A stretch of DNA of 64,000 nt. Origin: Notospermus geniculatus (Eukaryota > Nemertea > Pilidiophora > Heteronemertea > Lineidae). The first letter of the stretch is position 1, and each line of letters starts with the position of its first letter. A program made the position numbers and the translations under genes. The notes below the pieces were generated by a model. The model saw nothing but the letters and a program-made list of their open reading frames with translations, did no database searches and was not told the origin of the DNA. The stretch covers positions 13,473 to 77,472 of the forward strand of contig NMRB01002858.1 of the NCBI GenBank assembly GCA_002633025.1. Direction: 5' to 3'. Below are positions 32,551 to 43,277 of the stretch, in pieces.

Positions 32551-33001
32551 NATCCTAATGTCATTAAATTCGAACAAGTTATGAATCCTACAAGTTACAG
32601 AAAACTGAAGAACCTAGCCTTATTTTGTAGACACCTGGTTTCAAGACACCCTTAACAAATGATTTGATATCCATGATTTTATCATCTGTATTATACATGT
32701 ACATGTACTTTTCTTTCAAAGTTCCCAGTTGATGGCTTTTTTATAAGTTTTAACTACTCTTTATTACACTGCTGCTGATTTTGTGCATCCAGATAAATGC
32801 TTAGCCTATATGCTGTCTAGTACGGGCTCTCGGGATACCTCAATTATCTCAGCATGTTGTGCTACCTTTGGATCATAGAATCAACAATCTTGTATTGCAT
32901 GATGCTGTTTTCATTTGTCATATGCGAATTTGTGAACTCTTGTACCTTTATTAATCTAAGGTCAGAGAATAAATTCATTCATTCAAGTCATTCAAGTCAA
33001 G

Positions 33002-33505
33002 TCCTCTTACTTTGTCTACTACCCAATTCTTTGTGGCGAGTGTAATTTCAACATTTTGTACGATATGTAGCCAAATGCCCGGACAACATACCTCAGATAC
33101 CCTGGATCTCAAATCCTCATAATTTAAGGGGACCCCCCTTTGGGTTAGGAACAGAAAATCACTTAGAATCTGTCACAACATCAGAAAGATCTCTTGGAGG
33201 TATCGGATATGTTCACTGTCGACACAGCAGTCAGGGGCATTTGGTTGAGTACCATCTGGCATGAAAGCTATCACACCAGGAACATGACAACAAACAAGCT
33301 GGAAGAAATATGTGGGGGTCCTTGGATGCATTGAGGTTTTACTAGAACCATCCGTAGAGGAGGACACTTCTTTAAGGGGACAGGTCGGGCTCTCAAGTAT
33401 TGGTACCATACTAAACTAATGGTTTCTCTCCATTATAACATCATTAATTGTGACACCTTTAAGGACCACCTGTCTTACAAGTCTTAATGGTGGGTGTCCT
33501 CAATA
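33002..33505 (+). repeat. Direct repeat inside the MULE, copy 2
   Basis: Nearly identical to copy 1, with a 17-base insertion near 33028-33045. Confidence 0.85.
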
Positions 33506-34692
33506 GGGAGGTCCTACTCCCGGGTCCTACTGTTATCACCTTTGTCTACAACTGCAAAGAACAGAGGAGAGATTAAAGACCAATTATCTTAAATGAAAAA
33601 ATAGATTTATTATATAAGTTCACAATAAGATCAAAAGTACCGGTACTCTGTGGCACCAACAGTTTAAGAGCAACCTTGACCAAGTACATGTGTACCTCAG
33701 ATCAGTGTGATATAAAATTTGAAACTTGTGAAGAACAACAAATGAACATAAACATTGAACAGTAACACATAGCTAAACACTAAAATCTAAAATGCCTAGG
33801 CCTACATAACATTTACCAATTTTTTTCAAACATCCTTTGTCATTTGTCATGGAGCGCATATCAGTTCCGTGCCTCATGTAGGGATTCAAAAGTTGTGAAG
33901 CAGTACAACAATACATACAGAAAACACAGGAAAATTAAACAAGTCCAGGATTCTTATTCAGGTATCAGTTCAAACCCCTTCTTCTCTGCACTGAGTGACT
34001 GACAATGGACAGCAAATATCACCCCAATCTTTTATGCTGTACATGTTATGTATCCTGTACTGACAGACATGTTCCTATCAAAATCAAGTGAATGCTTACA
34101 GTAATTTGAAACTAAAATCTTGAATCAATGGCAAAACCCCCATATAATTGCAAACTAGCATAAAATTACATTACATATTAATGACTAATATTATGACTAC
34201 ACCCAAAATTAAGGGTTATGAAATGGGACTAGAAATCTCGATTTTTTGGCGCAAAAAATCTGCACACTGAATTGACAAAATAAGGCTCGGGGCACCTTCA
34301 TCTGACGGTTCCCGAGGGCCCCCAAGTCTTATTTGCCCAATTTTTTGTGCAGTCAGTCAGATTTTTCGCATCAAAAATTCGAGATTTCCAGTGTAAAGTC
34401 ACGCGGAAAATGAGCCTAAACGCACCAACATGACACCAGGAGACAAAGAAAGAAATAGAATCGCTCAGACTTCACAAACTTGCCAACCTCATAGTGACTG
34501 ATGATTGGTTTTGTGGTGAAGGTTTAGATTTGTCAATGCTTTAGGCTCATGTTCCATGCGACTTTGACACTGGTTTTGTGGCGTATGTCACAGATGTGAA
34601 TCACATTGTAATTTCTTTACTTTCCAAGAAAGGCGTTGAATTTGTGAATATGCTGAAAACTCAGATCCAAAACCAAGCCCACCTCAACATCT
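33506..34692. other. MULE 3' non-coding region
   Basis: AT-rich sequence downstream of the transposase stop. A reverse-strand AATAAA (33605-33610) could be its polyadenylation signal, about 1.1 kb after the stop. A palindrome-like pair ATCTCGATTTTTTGGCGCAA / TTTTTCGCATCAAAAATTCG lies at 34234-34385. Confidence 0.4.
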
Positions 34693-36219
34693 TCAGCACT
34701 GAAGTTCGGATGTTTTTTTCTGGACACAATTAACATCAAGGTGAAAGTATGTGTTCTGAGACTTCTGAGATGTCTCCACCTTTTGTGTTCTAGGAGAAAA
34801 GTACTGTCTGTAATCTTTTTTCCTGATTATCAGGTCATTGGGTGACCTCCTACCATTCTCTGAAAAACTCTCACCACAACCGTAGCAGACTCTAATTATT
34901 CCTTGAAGAAATGTTAATTCAAAAGGAAAGGGATCTGCGGCCTGAGGGGTTGAGCATGACTGTTTTGTTCTGCGAGGAACATTTCCCTTTCTGCCTACAG
35001 CTGCCAAATTGATCTTGTCAGTTGCTATAGCTGTCATATTTGTCCCTTTATGTTTCTTTTTGTGCCACAGTAGGAAGTCATTTAACTTAAGGACCTTGTG
35101 TGCAACTGCGACAGAGTGGGAACACAGGTTATGAAATGTGTACTGCTGGCAAGTACAAGTCACCTTTGAAGAAGCAGCATGAACAGCAACCTCGTGGTTC
35201 TTATCTCCAGTCTCTGACCACACAGAGAACTTTCTCACAAATTTGTCTGTTGAAGGTGCCTTTGCAATGAGGCCTGTATCACCACAAAGACTTTTGGCTT
35301 TTTTGATTATTCCTCCTAAGACAGGACCCGGCACATTTATGCCCTCAAAATTTACGTTAAACTCTTTTTCTTCAACAGTGCATATGCTGTTGGGGTTCCT
35401 TGATGCTCTGTGGAGGTCAGACATGGTCAGATTGGCGACAGACTGGACCCACCTCTTTCGCTGTTCAACTGTCAAATCAAGAAATGACTTATTTAGCAGA
35501 ACGACTTCAAACTCATCTCGAACGCAATAAATGTCTGACACACCAGCATAGGCCTTTCGTAATTCCTGCTGCTGTGCACTGACAAAGTCTCGCATTGATT
35601 TGACAAATGCATACAACCCACTTTCACGTCTCAACTGCCAAGCATGTAGTTTTCGGTTCATTGACTCGGATGCGTTTGTAAAGAAAGGTTTTGGAGGCTT
35701 GCCAAGACCAGCTGCAGTACGCACACAACTTATCATTGAAGTCTTCATCATATTGCTGCGTTCTCTAATGAATTTTAAAAATTCACCAGTTGGATCTCGT
35801 CTCAGCCATTCTTCATTCAGGGAAGCCAAACGGACATCAAAATCATCAGTGTTCTCTGCAGCAAGAAGACCTTCAAAGATTTCCTTATTGAAATCTGCAA
35901 TGTACTTTGTGAGCCCCAGAGATGACAATTTCCTTTTGACATTTTCTTTAAAATGTTTAAAGCACCTCAACCTTGTTGAATTGGGTAAATACTTTTTCAA
36001 ACCTTCATCCAATGTGCTTTCGCCATCAATACCAAATGCCAAAATGCCATTCAGTTGTGGGAAGTCACCAGACAAACTTTTGAACAACTGCTCATAAGAT
36101 TTTTCAGATTTGTCAAAATGCATTAACATGGGACCTAAGAAAATAGGACACTCATCTGTCTTCAGTGATTTAATATGGAGATGTTTGTATGTGACTGGTG
36201 TGACATTGAATGGTCCCAT
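34693..36219 (-). CDS. MULE transposase exon 4, catalytic part with SWIM finger
   Basis: 508 codons from MGPF. Second Asp at residue 65, CFKH at 86-89, Glu at 185, SWIM zinc ligands Cys355, Cys357, Cys366, His368. Tail is poorly conserved with a CYGCGESF pair of Cys. Confidence 0.9.
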   Translation of the reverse strand: MGPFNVTPVTYKHLHIKSLKTDECPIFLGPMLMHFDKSEKSYEQLFKSLSGDFPQLNGILAFGIDGESTLDEGLKKYLPNSTRLRCFKHFKENVKRKLSSLGLTKYIADFNKEIFEGLLAAENTDDFDVRLASLNEEWLRRDPTGEFLKFIRERSNMMKTSMISCVRTAAGLGKPPKPFFTNASESMNRKLHAWQLRRESGLYAFVKSMRDFVSAQQQELRKAYAGVSDIYCVRDEFEVVLLNKSFLDLTVEQRKRWVQSVANLTMSDLHRASRNPNSICTVEEKEFNVNFEGINVPGPVLGGIIKKAKSLCGDTGLIAKAPSTDKFVRKFSVWSETGDKNHEVAVHAASSKVTCTCQQYTFHNLCSHSVAVAHKVLKLNDFLLWHKKKHKGTNMTAIATDKINLAAVGRKGNVPRRTKQSCSTPQAADPFPFELTFLQGIIRVCYGCGESFSENGRRSPNDLIIRKKDYRQYFSPRTQKVETSQKSQNTYFHLDVNCVQKKTSELQC

Positions 36220-36221
36220 AC

Positions 36222-37204
36222 TATGTCGGATCTACGGTTATTGGCCGAAAATCAATTGGATCGGTGGTGAATTTTAGCAAATCGTCAACTTGTTCCTTGT
36301 TGTACAAAAGGAACGTGTTGTGATCCAAGTTGAGATCATGAATAAAATCACACATCTCACCCTTCATTGATTCCAACACAGCACTAATTTCATCCTTCAA
36401 TTTGGAATGATTTCCACCTGCCACCTTTTGGACTTTCTTGTATAAACTGTTTCTGGAAGGCAAATCAGCTAAAGATTGCAACTTTTCTGTGCCACCTATG
36501 TCATTTAGTACAGAGGCTATTGCTTCAGGCGTGCTCTTCCCTACCCTTTCCTTGGCAGCATTTTCCAAGGCAGATGGCTTTACTCCACTGAATGCTCGTT
36601 GTGTTTTCTTGGCATTGCCATGGCATTGCACTTCAATATCATGCTCCCTACCATCAAATTTGTAGCTTATCACAACACGATTGTTTAAGACATTCCCCGT
36701 GCTGTCCTCAATATAGAAAATTTGCCTATGAAAATCGGCATATTTTTTATGCACAAAGGGCTTTCTGAAAAAGTTGAAGTAGCCATGTGGCAAATTTTTG
36801 GACCTTTTATGATAAACCATGTTGAAATTGTTGTCTAAAGTTGTTACTCTTGTCCCTGTTTGCGTGTACACACCATTACCATCTTTTGTGATATCACCAA
36901 ACAAAATATCTCTAACATCAATTACAAACAGAGAATTTTTTTCTACCCTGTATGGAACTGCAGTAGAAATACAACCTGTTGGCAAAACTGAAGTTAGGAT
37001 GTTCATCACGTTCTGCTTGGAAAGTTCAACATTCTTCAACACAGGCAACCTTTGGTCATCTTTATGGTACCGCACCACTTGCAGCTCATCAACAACAGGT
37101 CTGTCACTATCAGCGTCATCCTGGTCCACACTGCCTCCATCTTCAGATTCAGTATTGCCTCCATTGTCAGAGTCAGATTTGATAACGATGGGGTTGGGTC
37201 TTGC
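36222..37204 (-). CDS. MULE transposase exon 4, N-terminal part
   Basis: Starts IVIKSDSDNGGNTESEDGG.. (acidic) after a GGAAG acceptor that is offset four bases from a better CAG. Carries the region before the RNase-H-like domain and the first Asp at its end. Confidence 0.75.
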
Positions 37205-37565
37205 CTTCCTGAAACAAAAGAGAAAATAGATGACAGCTGTCCATTAAAATTACAGGGTGAGTCAAACAAGAGGCCCATGGGCCTTGCGCTCAGCTGACTA
37301 TGACCTGCCAGCTCAAGAGGTTGAAACAGGCATGACTGGGGAAACGAGATACAAGTACGAACCTTTGGTATCTGACCTTCAAGGTCTTTGTGCCATCAGA
37401 ATGTAAACCTAATGACACAGGTGTGCGTACATGTTCATGTAGGGCCTATGTAAAGGCGTCATTACCGGCAGTCATTTAGCTGCCTTTATACAGGTCAATT
37501 TATGACAAAATATCCAAAAAAATCCCGATCTGACTGATCAGGAACCATAATTTATATGTACTCAC

Positions 37566-37620
37566 CAGTACAGATTCGTCTTCTGAACACGAACTGAACT
37601 CATCAATAAGTTCATCAAAC
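37566..37620 (-). CDS. MULE transposase exon 3
   Basis: 55 nt, acceptor TTGTTCCAG, donor GTGAGT. Acidic peptide. Confidence 0.65.
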
Positions 37621-37680
37621 CTGGAACAAGTATTGACAACTGATTAGCATGCAGATAGATTACAATACAAGCAGACAGAC

Positions 37681-37710
37681 CCCCCCCCCCCCACACACAC
37701 ACACACAGTG
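37681..37710. repeat. (C)n(CA)n microsatellite
   Basis: A run of C followed by CACACA, within a transposase intron. Confidence 0.9.
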
Positions 37711-38030
37711 TGCTGTACATGCACTGTCTCTAAGGTCCATATCACATCAGCAATTAAATGGCTCAAACTAGCCTACATGCATCCTCCTGACGAACGTTTA
37801 ACACATCCAGCAAGCCTTTGAAATGCCAAAATAATCATTTTTTTGTGGTTGTATGCCTACCTTTCTGGATGTGCATTGTTTCAGACCCCATTAATTAGCC
37901 TAGGCCTCTCCTAATTGATGCAGGGCAAGGGCATGTGGATCTCACTTTTTTCTCGGACCGGTACTTCCATTCCGGGGTTAAAACACAGTACCGGTAATCT
38001 AACAAATAGGCCTAGTGTGGCGTAAATTAC

Positions 38031-38249
38031 CTGTCTATATCAAGTGGATCTACAATCCTTTCCCTCTTATTCTGCAATAACTTTTTCCTTCTTTTGACAT
38101 GCGGTACTGACTGTTCATCAGTCATGTCACTGTCAGCATGGTCAGTGTTGAATCTCAGTCTTCTTGCTCGTTTTGTTGCTGCAGGAAGACATGATCCCCC
38201 ATGGTGGCCTCCTCCATGGATTGCTTCCAGGTAGGAATCACGGCAATCC
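38031..38249 (-). CDS. MULE transposase exon 2
   Basis: Acceptor TTTTTTTCAG, donor GTAATT; 219 nt, phase 2-2. A partial second copy lies upstream at 38526-38697. Confidence 0.75.
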
Positions 38250-38525
38250 CTGAAAAAAATACCAAGCATTAGGCCTATTTCACATGCAGTGCAGCAAGAG
38301 AAAAACCCCTACAGAAGATACGGCAGGCCTACATGAACATGTGTTTACTATAGGCCTACCAACAGCCGATTATTAGCATGATTAGTGATTGACCTGACCT
38401 GGATGTTTAATGTCTATTGTAACTCGCGTTGTTAGTGTTGTCGATATTTGTCGAGTTGACTGTAATTTTGGTAAGAAAACGGACGAAATTGTACGATTTT
38501 CGTGTTCTTATTTTATTCGTTTTCG

Positions 38526-38697
38526 AAATAACTTTTTCCTTCTTTTGACATGCGGTACTGACTGTTCATCAGTCATGTCACTGTCAGCATGGTCAGTGTT
38601 GAATCTCAGTCTTCTTGCCCGTTTTGTTGCTGCAGGAAGACATTCCCCATGGTGGCCTCCTCCATGGATTGCTTCCAGGTAGGAATCACGGCAATCC
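38526..38697 (-). pseudogene. Duplicate of MULE exon 2, donor lost
   Basis: Same acceptor and reading frame, but three bases are deleted near GGHHG and the match stops before the donor site, so splicing out of it is not possible at the original place. The flanking intron is duplicated too (38250-38400 against 38698-38890). Confidence 0.8.
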
Positions 38698-38957
38698 CTG
38701 AAAAAAATACCAAGCATTAGGCCTATTTCACATGCAGTGCATGATCAGCAAGAGAAAGACCCCTACAGAAGATACGGCAGGCCTACATGAACATGTGTTT
38801 ACTATAGGCCTACCAACAGCCGATTATTTTAGCATGATTAGTGATTGACCTGACCTGGATGTTTACTGTCTATTGTAACTCGCGTTGTTAGCACCAGGTG
38901 GCTTGAAATTGAAATTGAAAATTGCAGCATCTTTGAATAGGCCTACACAGGCCTAGG

Positions 38958-39694
38958 CACAGGTTCTTGTGGTTCGATACTATACTGGGGGACCACCGGT
39001 CCTGACACACTTCACTGAGAATGTATAGAAAAACAAAAGGTATGACACTTCGCAAACTAGCACCCCGACCTCGCCACTTCAAACCGCCCTCAAATCTTTA
39101 TTTCCCTACCGATTGTCACGATTTTTGGCGTGAGTGATCTCCGATATATTTATTCCACAATGAACACAACTTTAATGAATGACTTTAATCCTAAATCCGG
39201 TGATTTTGATCGAGTATTCCGATGACCAGCGAAGTCACACACAACCAAACAGGAAGCGAGCGAGAGCAATTACTGCGCATGCGCGACTTAACGGAGCGGC
39301 CTTTGTGATTGGTTGCTACTCTAAATATAAATACGGAAGTAAATAAAAGCACGTGTTGTGAGCATATGCGCATGCGCAGTGATTGCTCTCTCTCGCTTCC
39401 TGTTTGGTTGTGTGTGACTTCGCTGGTGATCGGAAATCTCGATCAAAATCACCGGATTTAGGATTAAAGTCATTCATTGAAGTTGTGTTCATTGTGGAAT
39501 AAATATATCGGAGATCACTCACGCCAAAAATCGTGACAATCGGTTGGGAAATAAAGATTTGAGGGCGGTTTGAAGTGGCGAGGTCGGGGTGCTAGTTTGC
39601 GAAGTGTCATACCTTTTGTTTTTCTATACATTCTCAGTGAAGTGTGTCAGGACCGGTGGTCCCCCAGTATAGTATCGAACCACAAGAACCTGTG
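38958..39694. mobile_element. Near-perfect palindrome, arms about 325 bp
   Basis: CACAGGTTCTTGTGGTTCGA.. at the left is mirrored by ..TCGAACCACAAGAACCTGTG at the right. Most of 38958-39280 pairs with 39375-39694 around a loop of about 90 bp that includes ATTGGTTGCTACTC. Lies within the MULE's first transposase intron. No coding capacity. Confidence 0.9.
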
Positions 39695-40031
39695 ACCCAA
39701 GTTGAGGTCGATAGGCCTAGCACCCTAGCCTTGGACCCGTAAGCGCCTGCAACCTCAAACCTCTCTCCCTGAGTGTCTAAAATACGCGTAATACGCGGTC
39801 TGACGAAGTACCAAATCAAGATCAACTGACCAGCTGACGATCATGATGCCACGTGCATCATGCGTGCATGTGTGCATCATCATGTGCATGCAATGCATCA
39901 ACTGACATAGGCTAGACCGGATCCGATAGGCCTAGGCCAGGAATTTTGCGAGCATCTACTGAATTTCTGACTATTCCGGCGATGGCATGCTACCTATGCA
40001 TGGGGGCCTGGAGGTTCACGGGGTTATTTAC

Positions 40032-40123
40032 CTGTTCTCGGCTCTCCATTTTTTATAGAACCGCCGATAAAACCCTGGCGACTTTTCCGGCGAGGATGCC
40101 GATTCACCATGTGATTCAGCCAT
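40032..40123 (-). CDS. MULE transposase exon 1
   Basis: ATG at 40123-40121, 30 codons plus two bases, donor GTAAATAAC. The peptide ends KKWRAEN and joins exon 2 in frame. Confidence 0.65.
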
Positions 40124-40366
40124 TGTTTCACGAGAGGCCGCAGGGCAGGAGAACCAACAGGATGTTCGGAAGTGAGGGAATCAGCAGCGTTACAACAGAC
40201 TGGTCGAGAGTTAGCCAAGCTATAGGCCTAGGCCTTTCGCCGTCTCTTCCCGAGCAAATTAAAGGCATTATTTTTTCCTCAACCAGTAATGAAAATTCAG
40301 CTGCGTAGGCTAGCCTATTATCTATGCATGCACAAGACGCTTCGTACACAACCATGACAACAAAGG

Positions 40367-40777
40367 CAGGCGGCGTATGTCAATGAGGTATTTATGACTG
40401 TTCAGTCCATGGTTTCCACAGTCCAGTAGTCCAGAGTCCATTGATCCATAGTCCATGTTTTTCGAACACCCGCCGTGCTGCGAGTACTATTGCGGATTTG
40501 AGTGACGATGAACGGCACGAAACATTCTTTGATGACTGTCGGTACGATGTATTTAAATGGTGCCCGTCGTGTCGGGCGCTAGAGCAATGTTTTGGACTCG
40601 TCATGCTTGTGCATGGTCATGTGGCATTTGCAAGAACAATCTCGTCTTCAGGTGCCGTATCCAATCCTCGGTATACTTTTGTAGATCGAACTATACCCAG
40701 GGTATAGTAGTTTTGTAGGACGACATTGAACTTGGGTATATTTCTGTTATACCCAGGACGACATTAACCGATTCGGC
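40367..40777 (-). repeat. Right TIR of the MULE
   Basis: Inverted partner of 31104-31614; as it lies upstream of transposase exon 1, it probably carries the promoter. Confidence 0.85.
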
Positions 40778-40827
40778 CTTACAAAGGTAAAGTCCTATTT
40801 AAAAACGCTCTAGGGATATCAGTATCA

Positions 40828-40967
40828 GGGACCTTATTCACAAACCCCCGTAACTTTAAGGATACGTAAATCCTTTGTCAGGCTGATAGTGAACAATAGA
40901 TTGTCCGCAAAAGGACAATAGTTTGCGCACTCCCGTAACGTACGGGAACTTCGTGAATAAGGTCCCT
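40828..40967. mobile_element. Foldback with AGGGACCTTATTCAC termini
   Basis: AGGGACCTTATTCAC..CCCGTAAC pairs with GTTACGGGAG-like and GTGAATAAGGTCCCT words. Located just right of the MULE. Confidence 0.75.
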
Positions 40968-41170
40968 GGATACGAAGAACAAAAGAAGGGTACAGAGGAC
41001 AAATACATAAGGACATCATCTGGGTATTTCTATGGAATAAAAGGACAACATCATGTCTGGGAATATTAGAATGTGGGTGAAATATGATTGATATAGAGAG
41101 CTTCACTGAAATAAAGCAAATAAAATGGATAGAAAACATTATTAATAGCTAACCAGAATCATGGAATATA

Positions 41171-41392
41171 CTCTAAATTCCCACTTACCTGTCCCATTCA
41201 TGAACTAGGAAAAATGACTAAATCCAAAGTTGAAGATAATGGGGTGGGGGTATGGTCAGAAACAGTAATGTCCTGTACACTTATTTGTCCCACTCCCGAA
41301 CCTGGCAAAGCGGTGCGATATCTTCAACTTGGGGTTTCGTCATTTTTTCCGAGTTCAGATCAGGAATGGGACAGGTAAGTGGGAATTCAGAG
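41171..41392. mobile_element. Foldback with CTCTAAATTCCCACTTACC termini
   Basis: CCCACTTACCTGTCCCATTC pairs with GAATGGGACAGGTAAGTGGG. Inner TCTTCAACTTGGGGT / ATCCAAAGTTGAAGA also pair. Confidence 0.75.
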
Positions 41393-41520
41393 TACTACCA
41401 AAATACTGGCGACAAATAGGAGACGAACTGCAAGAGAAATAAGTCCATCAGCAACGTCTATTGAACACATTAAAACAGAAACGATGCCAAAATTTTATCA
41501 AAATGCTCTCAAAACATGGA

Positions 41521-41961
41521 TACCGTAGATTCGGTTCTATAACATCAATCCATAATTCAAGATTAGCAACGCCCATTTTACTACGTAGTGGTCACATGTT
41601 GGTCAAGACTGACATTCGTGACGGGGTTTTGAATAGGCCATCAGTACTCGGTGCTATTACGGATTGTGGTTTCATGGAATGGAGATCCATTTCACCATGC
41701 ATTCAAGAATTCCACGGCTCTGTTGTCAGTGTGGTTGACAAAAGCTTCGGATTTTGGGTGCGTGAGGGCATTCTTTATTGATACAAGTTGTATACTGCGG
41801 CATTTGACTGACAACATAGGCCTAGTGATATCCCCCCCACCTCATGTCTTATTCGCAAGAAACTGATTAGGCCTTCTCCTGTGCGCCATTGGTCAATCAA
41901 TGCAGGCGGGAAACCGGGCTTTGACNTAGTGCATTGATGTTATAGAACCGACTCTACGGTA
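41521..41961. mobile_element. Element with about 35-bp TIRs TACCGTAGATTCGGTTC
   Basis: The left end matches the right end (GAACCGACTCTACGGTA) in inverse orientation. Contains the N at 41926. No transposase. Confidence 0.65.
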
Positions 41962-42870
41962 TATTCAAAGAAAACCAGAGACATATCAACAAACCAAGAT
42001 ATCCTGAATGAATTTATATTCTCAAATGATCAAGTCAAACAGAAAAATAAATCAACTGTCTATAAAAGCTGGATAAAAAGTAATACCCGACATATAAAAC
42101 ATATCTCAAATGAAAAAAGAAAGACGTGGATAACCTCAAAAAAGCTACCGCCGACGTACCCTAGTATTCATCTCCTAAATAACAGGTATCGCACCTGATA
42201 TTCAATTGTGTATGTTCTGTATGTAAAGTGTGTCAGTATGGTAAAAATGTAAAAAGATGTGTACAATCGAAAAAGATTATGTACCTTTTTATTTAGTGCA
42301 CTTGTCATAATCTTTAAAAAACCCTTGATAAGGATATAAATAGCATTCCGGGCGTCCCTTAAAGCCGAAATGTCAGATATACTATCTGACTCCAAAACTT
42401 TTAACGCTCAACTTTGGGTTTTGCAAGATAGGAAGCTTAGTGTACATTACGAACATTACCGAATGCTCGACTTCGACAGCCGCGATGTCTGCAGAAGTTG
42501 AGCGTAAACATTTCTGCGTACAAGTCGGAGAGTGTAGGCCTAACTGACCTGTCAGCTTTAATGCCAGTTTTGGTGAACCGCTTGAAGTGAAATCTTCATT
42601 GAGCATTTCTCGTTTGTTGTGTCTGCTGAGTGGTGTTTTCATGAAAGATCTGGAATTGACCTAGTACTGCGAGTTTGAAATTAACTTGATTGACCATTGG
42701 TCTTGTGGACATCAGGACAAACAGCAATCAAGACAGAAGTTGATGTTCTTCCGAGTCTGAAGAGTGGAAACGAACAACGCTTCTGAACTCAACTACAAGT
42801 TGTTGGAACTGGTGGAATAAAGCACGGGACTTGAAAGCCAACACCCAGGTATGCTGCAACACTTCTGATG
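41962..42870. other. Intergenic, no gene
   Basis: AT-rich sequence; open frames at 42168-42395 and 42382-42642 have no domain features. Confidence 0.5.
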
Positions 42871-43145
42871 TCATCTGTAAGTTTAACGATAATATATCAC
42901 GACTTCATTGTTTACTTTTAATGTTTGTAAACATGGATGTTTACAGTATGTTATTTTGGACTTTTGGGACATCCCAACCGACCAAATTGAATATTTTCAG
43001 TATCAAAAGAATTTCTAGAGGGGCATGCCACCAACAAATTACTCATAAAACAAAGAAAGACTAGACATAAACAAACAATTTAATGGAAATAAACAATGAT
43101 TTTCGTGGCCTGGAAAATATCCGTGATACATCCGTGATCTTTAAT
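42871..43145 (-). repeat. Dispersed repeat D, copy 2 (inverted)
   Basis: Inverse orientation relative to 22486-22729, with the same word order. Confidence 0.75.
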
Positions 43146-43277
43146 GTCCAAATCAAGAAACAGAAATTTGGTCGTCAGGAGTGCCACAATAGAAGCGTTA
43201 TCAGTGTTACTCGGTCGGGCTCGCAAAAAAAAATATTGGCTTAAATTACATGCGCAACTGTCAGTGGCGCATTCAAG

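Larger units (their letters stand above)
34693..40123 (-). pseudogene. MULE transposase gene, four exons, one frame break
   Basis: Catalyses cut-and-paste of the element in the nucleus. Exon 1 (40032-40123, ATG MAESHGESASS..) ends phase 2 at GTAAAT. Exon 2 (38031-38249) enters and exits phase 2 and encodes DCRDSYLEAIHGG.. plus a basic KRRKK. Exon 3 (37566-37620) encodes FDELIDEFSSCSEDESVL. Exon 4 (34693-37204) carries the catalytic domain: Asp in VDPT, Asp in AFGIDGES, CFKH, Glu in NASESMN, then a SWIM zinc finger (CTC..C.H). Phases agree at every junction if exon 4 uses the GGAAG acceptor. Immediately after VDPT the frame meets TAG and resumes in another frame at MGPF, where two bases appear lost. 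All three DDE residues and the SWIM motif survive, so it died recently or the gap is a sequence error. Confidence 0.88.
31104..40777. mobile_element. Complete Mutator-like (MULE) transposon, 9.67 kb
   Basis: Begins GCCGAATCGGTTAATGTCG and ends with its reverse complement. The 9-bp target CTTACAAAG is duplicated exactly at 31095-31103 and 40778-40786; a 9-bp duplication is characteristic of Mutator-like elements. The inverted ends extend to about 31614 and 40367, with a well matched outer 110 bp, a diverged middle, and a second conserved block ending TGACATACGCCGCC. A MULE transposase gene is encoded on the minus strand from the right end. The interior has taken up other DNA: a 730-bp palindrome (38958-39694), a direct repeat (31895-32550 / 33002-33505) and a duplicated exon. 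Confidence 0.93.

Noticed and set aside
35243-37297. Several plus-strand frames within the transposase region
   Set aside because: Antisense shadows of the MULE transposase exons.
39946-40308. Plus-strand gene of 120 codons
   Set aside because: The opposite strand contains transposase exon 1 with consistent splice phase; the plus frame has no features and is its shadow.
41171-41392. Coding exons suggested by CCCACTTACCTGTCC (splice-like) words
   Set aside because: The GTAAGT-like words are part of a palindrome and appear on both arms.
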